NCBI GenBank assembly: GCA_944739405.2
Contig: OX123186.2
Coordinates: 40,719,551-40,783,550, forward strand
Source of the DNA: Euclidia mi
Lineage: Eukaryota; Arthropoda; Insecta; Lepidoptera; Erebidae
DNA length: 64,000 nt
Direction of reading: 5' to 3'
The notes beneath the pieces were generated by a model. The model searched no databases and had not been told where the DNA came from. It worked only from the letters and a program-made list of their open reading frames with translations. Positions 54,903 through 64,000 of this stretch are shown piece after piece (the first letter of the stretch is position 1; each line of letters begins with the position of its first letter). The translations under genes were made by a program, and so were the position numbers.

Positions 54903-55431
54903 AACAATTTATATATATATATAATAATAATAGACTAACTTAAAAATAAATAAATATTAATAATAACATGCACGAAATTGACTATTAATTAAATGACCTC
55001 TGCACCACCCGCCAACTGAAGCAATTGACAATATACTGATCTTACAGCTATAATTACATTCTTTAAAATAAGACAAACCAAATAAAATACTATGATTAAA
55101 GTTAGCATGACAAACAATTTTTAAGAAAGGATTGTTTCTGAACGCATCCGAAAGAGTTCAAATGTCATAACAATCATATGTCTTGTCATTTTGACATTTA
55201 ACTTAAACAGTAAACACCTACAAAAAAGTTTATAATTGCACTGATTTAAATTAGGAAAAATGGGTTATTAAGTACGAAGTAATGTTATCAAAACATGCTA
55301 GTGGCTCAAGACAAGATAGAATTTGTCAATACAAGTATTCTGTGTACATACACGTTAACAAACAAAATGAAACAATAGAAAGTTCATTATGCAGATGCGT
55401 AGAACAAAAAGAGACATTACTGGTTCCAAGT

Positions 55432-56155
55432 TCAGCTAGAGGTACCTAGAGAAACTTTGGGATACTTTTTAAGTAACGGCTCTAACTCGTCCAGTGAAGT
55501 AACTTTAAGACGACTTCCATCAGGGCACTTGATATTTACAATGCCGTCTTGAGTCCAGCAACCCCGAATCCCAAAATGTTGCCTCGCCTTACTGAAAGTT
55601 GCCTGCCGCGCCTTGGTCAAGAACTCCCTGACGGATATTGACGACCCTTTTAGCTTGGTTTTCCCTCTCCAGACAGCAGCCTTCACCTCCAAGCTCGCAA
55701 ACTTTACCACAATGGGACGATGATGCTCTTTACCATTGCTCCCAAGACGATGGCATGACTTTATGGAACTTTCAGAGACATCCTTCATCGCCAATCTTGT
55801 ATGAAGGGCATCTAGAACAATGGCCACACAGTTTTCCTTACTGTGTTCAGGAATACCTAAGAATATTAGGCTTTTCTTTCGTTGTCTCATGTCAATGTGT
55901 AAGAATATTAGGCTTTACTTTCGTTGTCTCATGTCAATGTTGTCAACAGCCTGAGCGCATGCAGCAATTTGCTTCCTGAGCAGCCCGAACAAAGAAAAAG
56001 TTAGTTCCCGAAATGTACGGAACTCCTCTGCTACTTTGGCTACAGTATCTTGGCAGCCGTTCCACTTTGTAACTGGGCCTGAAGCTCGTCCATTTTTTGG
56101 TCACACTTTCTTCAAGGCTCTTCTGCGCCAGTACAATATCAGCGTCTTGTGACAT
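55432..56155 (-). pseudogene. LINE 4 ORF1, RNA-binding ORF1p-like protein
   Basis: It begins at ATG 56155, reading MSQDADIVLAQKSLEESVTK (coiled-coil-prone). It shifts frame through segments ending FSLFGLLRKQIAACAQAVDN, then has a 152-codon open frame: KKSLIFLGIPEHSKEN, IKSCHRLGSNG, RPIVVKFASLEVKAAVW, ISVREFLTKARQATFSKARQ and GIRGCWTQDGIVNIK. This pattern (GIPE...HRLG...RPI.VKF...L...R...A) is that of L1-ORF1p-like RNA-binding domains. A 42-bp in-frame tandem duplication (55859-55942) repeats DMRQRKKSLIFL, one copy carrying a stop. Confidence 0.75.
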
Positions 56156-56300
56156 ATCTCCAGAGTATATTTTTGTATCTTAGTGATAGTGATGATAGAT
56201 ATGGTGAAACTGATCAGTTTGCAGGTGGTGTTTGTGCAATGTTCTAAAGTGTCACATACAGAACTAATAACACTAGGACATATAACAGTAAGTATTTTAG

Positions 56301-59145
56301 TTATAATTAGCACAAAAACAGTACTTTATATGTGGTAAATCTAATTTAAAATATATTTCAAATTTCGAATGTGTGGTTACTTTATTTGCACCTACCGCCA
56401 AAAAAAAGAGCTTTAACCTTAAGTCTGAAATTAGGTTCAAGTAATCCTCAGTTTAACGAATTGTACTATTAGAAAAAATCTTAGTCTGGTGGCGCAAACA
56501 ATAGTTAGTTGTGTTGTTCTTGCATCGTAATGTTGGATTCGACGAAATTCAACGAAGTAATACATCGAGTCGTAAATCGGGTATAAAACGCCCTTTTTGG
56601 ATACATAACATGTAATCAATTTAAAAATATACCACTACTATTTAGAAGTGTTCCTTAATGCTTTGAAATAACAATTATGTAATTTTAAGTAAATTAAAAC
56701 TTAAATACTACATTTAAAAGATTTTGAAATAATCTCCCACTGAAAATAAAATGAGGCACCATATAGCTAGAGTTAATTTAGAAAGTCTTCTTTTTATCAA
56801 TTACTACATGGTTACAAACACAATTGCACTTAATAAAATTGCAGCTGTAAAAACAAGTTATTCTTGAAGGTCAGATATTTTCTTCATTCCATTACCAATT
56901 TTTACTAAAGCGACGTCTAAGAATATGCCTATCTCACCTGTATGTTACTAAGGGTAGAAAGAACCAAAGATAATACATATTTACTACATACGGTTAGTTC
57001 TAATTTTTTCCAAATCGTTTACGTGTTTTATCTTTTATCGACTTAATTGGATCTGTCGCAGGTCTACGTAATACTGTAATGTTATTTTCGGTACACAATC
57101 ATCTGCCCAAAATCTAATTTGTGTTGCATATTCGACGAACACGATATCTGTATCAGAATCTAATAGAATATTTTTCTATTACATGTTATTTTTCTATTTT
57201 TAGAATCCAAGTTATGTTGTTAAGAAAATTTACATCGAATAAGTTAAGCCCAAAAAGATATATTTCTGTTATTTTATTTGCTGAGGATAATGACCTAGGA
57301 GTTCCATGATTGCATAGTTTCGTAAAAGATAAGATTAATGATCATGTTATTTTCTGCTGAAATACGATGATCTCCTCAGTACATTTATATAATATCTATA
57401 AAAGAAAATATCCTGACTGAGATATCCTTGCAGAAACTAATGTACTGAAGCTAGAGACATGAACTTTGAAGTGGGTTACTTTTGTAGGCCTTTGTGAGGC
57501 TAGCCTAGAGTGCTCGGAAATACGCAGATTTTTAAACAACTGGAAATAGCTTGCAATAAGTAATTTTATATACCTGACGGGTAATCGCCAAAACTGCATT
57601 TGTAGTAGCGTTTTTTTTCTATTTTCGCTTCGCTTACAGCAATCATAAATAGTTTTATCGAAAAATAATACAGATTCTATAAGGAATACTGTGTACCCAC
57701 TTTGAAGCCGCTGTGTGTTTGAAACTCTTGCACTTATGACTTAAATCAATATAAAACAACTGAAATAATATTACATTAAAGTGACAAAAACAATATTAAA
57801 ATAATAAAATGTATTAGAAAGTTGGGCATTCACTCCATGGAAGCACTGTACTGCACTAAATGTTTGCTATTCAAAGTACAAATGTTGAATTATTCATATT
57901 TCTAAATAAACATAGAGTATAACTAAACCATATATATATTTTCAATGGCAAATCACAGCTTAGCTATAAAGTTCGATTCTAAACGGTTAAAAAATACGTG
58001 TGAATGTTTTCAGCTGTTCAACGCTTCAATGATTATATGCCACTTCGTTGATTTTAATAAAAATCATATTTTATTCATAGTCAAACATTTAATCTTGATA
58101 TCTCGTTCAAAATTGTATACGCGTATTCTATTTACTAGGTATCCTAAAGTGATTTTTACTAGTGAAACTGCTTTTATTTAAAGTAATATTATGTTCTTAT
58201 TTATGCAGGTTTTATACCAAAATTAGTAAATGTGTTTTAAAATACTATTTGGGATGATTTTTGTCAAGTATGCATTTTGGAAGACCCACAATAATCATTT
58301 AACTATGACACAAGGCTGCAAAAATATGTGGCAGTTCGCAACTTGATTGCAAACTGAACAACACCTGGCGACATAGTATAACTCAATATACATAAATACA
58401 AAAACTTAAAAATGGCTGATTTTCTAACAGCAACACACAAGGGAGAGCAGTGCCTTAAAATTAAATAATAACTGTGGATGCTGATGATTACGTGACATAT
58501 CATCAAAATAATTGAATGCCAGAATATAGGCTTTGTGATTTGTATGATTTAATTTTGATAATTACTGTAACACGTAAAGTAAGTAGTTTTTATTATGAAA
58601 GCAAGTATATTTTTCTTTGAGTATATAACAAAATCCATAATATATAAAATAGTTATTATCTTACGTCGTTACAAAAATATATAAATGTACGTTCCGACCC
58701 TTACATAAATCTGTAGAGTGCGTCATTCTCTGAACTGCAGAAAGCTCCCAGAGCTCCCCAAACACAACACCTTACTTTAACATTTTAACTTAAGAGGTAC
58801 AAAGTGATAGTATATCATCGGTATGACGTATTATGCGCGCACTAACGTTGGCAACCTGAAGTACTTAGGTTACGGTTTTAGTTTTACTTACAGCCCGTAC
58901 CCACTGCAACAAACCGGTTGTTTTCTCGGTTCGCATAAATGTGAACAGTGTCATATACTGCCACTGGTATTATCCGTCTGTTCTCTTGGTACGTCTAAAT
59001 TATGAACAGTCTCATACAAATTGTACACTAGCACGTCTGACTCTTTAGACCAACTGGGAAAAGAGCTGGAGCTGGAAACATAAAATATCATAAAATTCAT
59101 ATTACTTTTAGGGGCAGTAAGTTTTTATTAATACTTATTTCTAAT
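56301..59145. other. AT-rich stretch, nothing recognised
   Basis: Only short frames without domain-like sequence; no repeat signature identified with confidence. Confidence 0.5.
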
Positions 59146-59272
59146 CGCTATCCTTTCGGGTTGCGGAGGTCAGACAGGCAGTCACTCTGTGGAAAGGCTA
59201 ATATTCAGCTGAATCCGGTTAGACTTGTAAGCGGACCCCGATATGAAACTGGGATAACGTTAGGAGAATGAT
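59146..59272 (+). mobile_element. SINE family B fragment
   Basis: GCTATCCTTTCGGGTTGCGG, GGTCAGACAGGCAGTCACTC, CGGTTAGACTTGTAAGCGGA and AACTGGGATAACGTTAGGAG match the reverse complement of the 45.6-kb copy. The tRNA head is missing. Confidence 0.75.
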
Positions 59273-59439
59273 AATTTCTAAGTAGTTTAATAGAAAAATG
59301 AAATATTTTGAATATAGGAGAGGCATCCAATTGGTGATTATTTTGAACTCCCTCTTTTATCTCGATGGAAGCAATACAACTTGATTTTATCCTATCGAAT
59401 ATTATACTGTTCAATACATGTCACCAAAATTTAAAAATA

Positions 59440-59620
59440 AAATTCCTCCGTTACTGACTGAATGACATACAATGCACAGCCAAAGTTATTGGGCGCAAGA
59501 AGCTGAAATTAGGCATATGCTCTTTAGAAATTGTAAGGGTGCACTAACAAGGGATTGTTTGAACATCGAAAAGGTTTACAAAAAAATATTTAGCTGCGGG
59601 AAGTAGTGTTTTAACTAGTT
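59440..59620 (+). mobile_element. Helitron-like segment related to 27620-27851
   Basis: TTACTGACTGAATGACATAC, AAAGTTATTGGGCGCAAGAA and GGGTGCACTAACAAGGGATT parallel the 27.7-kb copy. The 3' end is decayed (TTTTAACTAGTTTAGC), so the terminus is uncertain. Confidence 0.5.
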
Positions 59621-60033
59621 TAGCTAAGGATGAACGCATCTTTTAGTAAAATTATAAGTCCAAAAAACTTGTAAAGATTCTTTAAAGTTTTAGTATCAAG
59701 AAATTGTGGTATAAATCTTTTTGTCTGTTGTAGGTAGTTTTTACAGTCTATATTAAGAGGTATCAAGTTATCGACAAAATATCGACTGATCTATTTCCTA
59801 TGTTCTAGCAATGAAGAAATCCCTTTTTTGAGTGATGAAACGCTTGAAGCTGAACTAGTTTTAATTTACATATATTATTAGCATATTATTTTATTTCCAG
59901 TTACTACGTCTAATATTCAAAATGAAAACAAAAACGATGCTTGATTTTGCATCAAATCCATAATCTTTTGTATATTATATGCGAGAACTTGTATATTATA
60001 TGTGAGACAACAGCATCTCTGCCTGCCTCTTGA

Positions 60034-60292
60034 CTGCCTCCGTGGTCCAGTGGATAGCGCATGCGACGGCTGATCGGAGGTCCCGGGTTCGATTCCCGGG
60101 TCGGGCAAAAGTGTTACTGGGTTTTTCCGAATTCTCAGTAGCAGCACGGAGTCTGGTGATGTGCCCGGTAACGGCAATAGGCTCGCCCCCTATTACGTGG
60201 GACCTAAAAAATCATGGAGAAATGTGGGTGTAATATTACACCTCTGCCTACCCCTTTGGTGATACAGGCGTGAGTCTATAAAATAAAATACA
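60034..60292 (+). mobile_element. tRNA-derived SINE family A, full copy
   Basis: The head has A-box-like TGGTCCAGTGG (60043-60053) and B box GGTTCGATTCC (60086-60096). The body has CAGTAGCAGCACGGAGTCTG and TACGTGGGACC. The tail CTCTGCCTACCCCTTTGGTG, ACAGGCGTGAGTCTAT ends in (AAAT)-type repeats. This is the best preserved of four copies. The tRNA-like head is extended by a fixed non-tRNA body, so it is not a tRNA gene. Confidence 0.85.
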
Positions 60293-61509
60293 ACAGCTTC
60301 ATCAATACAGTCATGTCAAAGCATAGCAACTACCTGAATACCCGAGAGAAGATAAGAAACACTATTGCTGATATTGCAAGACAATGGCAACAATTACTAT
60401 TGTCAAAGGAACCTTTGTGGATGTCATTAGTGTAGCAAGCTGGATGCTTTGACTGATCTGACTTTACTGATCTGGCTTCAGGTTACCCGTTACTTTGACG
60501 AATTAACGAAACTCTCTAGTGACAATTCACTACTGTTTCGTGCAGCGTACCGTCTAATGAAGTGTTGCTTCTAACTTAGTGTACCAACGCAGTCACCAAT
60601 TATTATCCTGTGACACAGACTTCGGGTTAACCCCTCCCGCGCGGGACGTTAAAAATAAAAAATGGCCGGTAGTGCAGGCTGCTTTACCTCTTGATAGAGC
60701 AACAGCTGACCGGCGTCATTATTTTACCTATAACTCAGTTAGTTTTCAACGTATCACAAAAATAAGGACGGCTTTTGCATCCTTGAAATATGCTTAGAAA
60801 ACTTATTATAGATATATGATGTATAATTACCTTTTCTCTGCAGTTTGTTGAAATAAAACTCGAAAACATGAAAAAATCCTCTTCAATAAAACTTTTAACA
60901 CACACTATCTCACAAATATTTAGCATTTTAGCAATTATTCACATCATTTTATATACCTTACTTATTGAATTATTGAATTTAATCAACAGTTAATATCAAC
61001 TTCACTTATATTTTTACAAATCAACAAAAGTTTATACACATCATCGGAATACGAAACGGCCGCCATAATAGCGCGCGAAAATGTGCCGACTTAGATACAC
61101 TTTCGTAAATATCAAATCAAACATCTTTCTAAGATTTTATTTTTATTTTTCTGGAAGAATAATAAGAAATAAGAAGAACAAAAGCAATTAAAGTTGATTA
61201 CTAATTAAGATGTTTCTTATTTCATACCTATCAATTTGGGGTAACTGCAGACCCCGTGCGACTAACAATGTTAGTTTATTGGCGCGCCTAATTAAAGGAG
61301 AGTAGTTCATCGATGTCAATACCTTTTTATAGAATGGAAATCGCAACCGCGAGCAACCATTGTGTCCATGGTATCTGACGCACAAATACGATACAATAAG
61401 TTTTCTTTAAATTTGCAATCATAATGGGTGAAGTCTTGGATTGTTGCCGCGATTACATAATAGCGAAAACATAATAGAGCAATGGGCTAGTTGACAAAAA
61501 CATTTTATA
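60293..61509. other. AT-rich stretch, nothing recognised
   Basis: Small frames only; a GC-richer patch at 60625-60660 (CCCTCCCGCGCGGGACG) and another near 61060 are unassigned. Confidence 0.5.
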
Positions 61510-61747
61510 AGTCCGTCCTTTAGATTATTCAAAAATAAGCGATACGTATTTTTTTATTTGTAAATTAAACCAAAAATGACCAAGATATAGCTCATTAAGG
61601 TTACGTATAACGTCACACCGTGTTGCATTTTTTAGCACTAGATGACGTCACACGTAACTTTAATGGGCTTTATCTTTGTTATTTTTTATTTAATGGAAAA
61701 AAGAAAAATACGTGTCCAATATTTTTTTATAATCTAAAATACGGACT
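61510..61747. mobile_element. 238-bp MITE with long inverted repeats
   Basis: Ends AGTCCGTCCTTTAGATTATT and, inverted, ATAATCTAAAATACGGACT. Similarity extends inward: ATACGTATTTTTTTATTTG against AAGAAAAATACGT, and CTCATTAAGGTTACGT against ACGTAACTTTAATGGG. The centre holds TGACGTCACACG. Non-coding. The target duplication is not resolved (possibly TA or longer). Confidence 0.75.
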
Positions 61748-61931
61748 AAATAAAATGAAATTACTTTGACCCTGGAAACTACTCTATTAATACAAGTTTT
61801 TCCAGTAAAAGTTCGACGTTTGTCCATATAGGCTGGCGAAAATTACCTTAATTTAAAAATCCTATAATTATCTTATAATAATTATAAGATAAGTTAACGT
61901 AACTGTTTAATTTGCTTAGATGAAAACTACT

Positions 61932-61984
61932 GATTTTAGATGAAAACTTAGGCTCTGCTCGAGCCTAAGTTTTCATCAAAAATC
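61932..61984. repeat. Hairpin, 24-bp arms, 1 mismatch, 5-nt loop
   Basis: GATGAAAACTTAGGCTC and GAGCCTAAGTTTTCATC pair perfectly around TGCTC. The pairing extends to GATTTT/AAAATC with one mismatch. Confidence 0.9.
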
Positions 61985-62356
61985 GAATGATCTAGTCAGC
62001 TTTTTACATACCTCTGAATACTGTATGTAATAAATCTCGATCTCTACGAGAGAACTGCACACCACTAAGTGTGCATGCATACACCTAATTCGGTACAGCG
62101 TTTATAGTTGTCAAACAACATTTGGTTACATTTGTGACCCAGATTACCTAGTATTTATTGCGTCGATCGTTTAGGGACTCTAATTAGCATCGTACTAAGT
62201 TATTAAGAGTTATAGGTTAACGGTATAAGTAACGTATCCTATAAAATTCAGGTGACATAGTAGTGAGAATAGGGTTCTGAATAACCTGATAAAAATATGG
62301 CTGACCCTTATGTGAGTAGATATGTTTCCTACCTTTGATAGAACGAACAAAAAAAA

Positions 62357-62412
62357 CGAATTTGCACTTTTTTCCTTTTGATAGAGATCAAAAGGAAAAA
62401 AGTGCAAATTCG
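62357..62412. repeat. Perfect hairpin, 26-bp arms, 4-nt loop
   Basis: The left arm 62357-62382 (CGAATTTGCAC...TTTTGAT) is an exact inverted copy of 62387-62412 around AGAG. Confidence 0.95.
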
Positions 62413-63095
62413 TATCTTTCAAATTCTTTTGCATAGAGATGCAACAGGTAAAGAGATATGGTAAATATCAAACCATGCCAGTATAACATACAATTAGAAT
62501 TAAAACCACCACGGTTAAACTGTTAGTTGGTGAACTAGTAATATCAATCAGACCAGCCAAACTATAAACAACGCGTAACGTTCCTGCTCACCCACATATA
62601 CCTTAACTAAATAACGATCAAAGAACATAAAATGCTTTGAAAAGAGGATTTAAATTTCATCAAAGCAAAACACATTAAGTAAACTTCTTGCAGCATTCTC
62701 CTTCTGCGTCGTAATGTTAGGCACTAGTCACTTCAAGTTACCAAATAATCCGAGTTCACTACAAACCAACGTCGACTCACTTAAGAAAATAGGACAATGA
62801 TAAATCTGGGAACAGTAACAGTTCCTACTTGTGGAACTTTGAAGCTTGTCTGATAAACTTTGTTTGTCTCTTCTAGCCTCACTAACAAACTTTGCCATTT
62901 ATAAAATAAGTTTTATTGATGGCCACTTTACAAATATTCTAAGTCAGCTTCGTAATTTAGAAGTTTAAGACGGAGTAATTGATGTGACAGTCATGGATCT
63001 AAAATTCCATTAACAGATATTACTTACTTTCGTTTGATGAAACGAAATAAACAAAAAGTAATATTCACGGTTTTCTTGGCAATTACGGCGTAACT

Positions 63096-63135
63096 CAGTA
63101 TCGATGAAGCATTTTGCAATGCTTCATCGATACTG
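63096..63135. repeat. Perfect hairpin, 18-bp arms, 4-nt loop
   Basis: CAGTATCGATGAAGCATT and AATGCTTCATCGATACTG pair around TTGC. Confidence 0.95.
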
Positions 63136-64000
63136 TGTAATGCGAAAGTCCATAGTTTACCACGCTGAAGGAAATGACTGTGGATTCAAACCCGAGACAC
63201 TCTGCCTAGCAGTCTGTCTGTGTCTCCACTAGTGGGATTATATTTAAATAATCTTTCATTGTTACATTAATAGCTCAATTATAGCTTCTTTATTTAAGTG
63301 TGATAGAAAGAATAAAATCAAACTTCACATGAACTTGTTTTCATAGATACCAAATACGTTAAAAATCATTTCGTACTCAACACATTTTATTTGTTAACAT
63401 AAAAGCGGTACTAAATTTGACTGACTATTATAATTAAGTGCAAACTTCTCGTAAAGTCTCAAACAGTGCTTCAACAATGGTATTTTCCACAATCTAATTT
63501 TACATCTAAATAAGGTATCTTTATGTGAGTATATATTCTGTTGCCATGGGATACACACGATTTTCCTTTCACGCTCTGTCTAATTCAACAATCAGTGTAA
63601 AAGCTTTTATCTCTTCTCTATAAATATAAATTATGTCTGTCTGGCTTGGCTATTACTTTAGAACTTGCATATGCTTAACGTCTCGTGATATGATCAGTTT
63701 GACGAATGCCAAAGTTAGAATATATTTAGTGAAAACTTCTTCGTGTGGCGTCAAAAGTTAGAATGTGAAGTTTGATATACTGTTAAACAAATATTGTTTT
63801 GAATATAAATAAGGTAACGAGTCTTCTGCTTAGCGTATCATACGTTTGTTTAGCTTGTTAATAAAGAAGAATTTACATGCAATTACTATATTGCATTTGT
63901 GTGTCACTTGTCACCGAGATTTATTAGGGGAACCGCTAAAACTATTGCTGTACGTGTTTGCCTACTGTTTGAGAAATCGCTCACTACTTTTTCTTTCCCG
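63136..64000. other. AT-rich end of window, nothing recognised
   Basis: A weak B-box-like GATTCAAACCCGAGAC near 63183-63198 (reverse complement of a GGTTTGAATCC-type box) hints at another SINE remnant. No genes seen. Confidence 0.4.

Larger units (their letters stand above)
51598..56300 (-). mobile_element. LINE 4: nearly full-length Jockey-superfamily LINE, dead
   Basis: The 3' end is the A-rich tail at 51598-51612, preceded by the 3' UTR block TTGTACAAAGGCGGACTTAA shared with LINE 2. ORF2 runs 54902-51880 and ORF1 56155-55432, with a spacer of about 530 nt. The exact 5' end (near 56.3 kb) was not determined. A 162-bp repeat is inserted at 53795-53956. Family members in the window: LINE 2 (close relative) and LINE 3 (more distant). 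Confidence 0.8.

Noticed and set aside
60034..60110. Possible tRNA gene
   Set aside because: It has A- and B-box-like sequences but continues into a fixed SINE body with three other copies in the window; the acceptor-stem ends do not pair as in a tRNA.
62357..62412. Possible microRNA precursor
   Set aside because: The arms are perfectly paired with a 4-nt loop and no bulges. Animal miRNA precursors usually have larger loops and imperfect stems.

Overview
Eukaryotic nuclear DNA from a moth, most likely a noctuid (inference). The reasons are AT-rich sequence with spliced genes, Lepidoptera-type tRNA-derived SINEs, Helitron-like repeats that begin TC and end CTAG, a BEL/Pao retrotransposon, a piggyBac remnant, CR1-, RTE- and Jockey-type LINEs, and the common lepidopteran interspersed repeat whose ends carry an ACGGAACCCT motif. 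Host genes are sparse. Nearly everything else that can be identified is transposable-element debris, so this is probably intergenic or large-intron DNA. LAYOUT. 0-3.2 kb: two small host genes that I cannot name, arranged divergently: a two-exon gene on the minus strand (68-1189) and a short coding exon or gene on the plus strand (2806-3153). tRNA-derived repeats lie in the intron of the first and between the two genes. 3.5-5.6 kb: a truncated LTR element with a primer-binding-like site, an 18-bp inverted repeat, a well-formed 70-nt candidate exon (5278-5347) and a Helitron-like element. 6.9-16.3 kb: one decayed CR1-like LINE on the minus strand, split by a second LINE (8.86-10.96 kb) and by a 3.3-kb interspersed repeat (11.23-14.52 kb). 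That repeat contains a tandem array of about 314-bp units, itself interrupted by a GC-rich poly(A) retroposon. 18.7-24.8 kb: Helitron, SINE and LINE fragments, two long fold-back repeats and a 120-bp tandem array. 25.2-33.4 kb: a BEL/Pao element on the minus strand broken by at least four later insertions (GC-rich retroposon, SINE plus Helitron-like segment, Jockey-type LINE, piggyBac), with an RTE-like LINE at its upstream edge. 34.8-45.4 kb: mostly unannotatable AT-rich sequence. 45.4-51.2 kb: a 91-bp tandem array split by a SINE, a LINE fragment, another SINE and an interspersed repeat. 51.6-56.3 kb: a nearly full-length but dead LINE with ORF1 and ORF2. 56-64 kb: sparse SINE, Helitron and MITE copies and several striking perfect hairpins. 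HOW IT FITS TOGETHER. There is no operon-like or pathway organisation. The logic is insertional stratigraphy: target-site duplications and interrupted reading frames give the relative order of insertion. The most unusual local signals are a 67-nt insertion inside a LINE that consists of inverted copies of both its flanks (10.70-10.81 kb), and a recurring class of near-perfect hairpins with loops of 1-5 nt, both suggestive of template switching. I found no convincing new defence or metabolic system.
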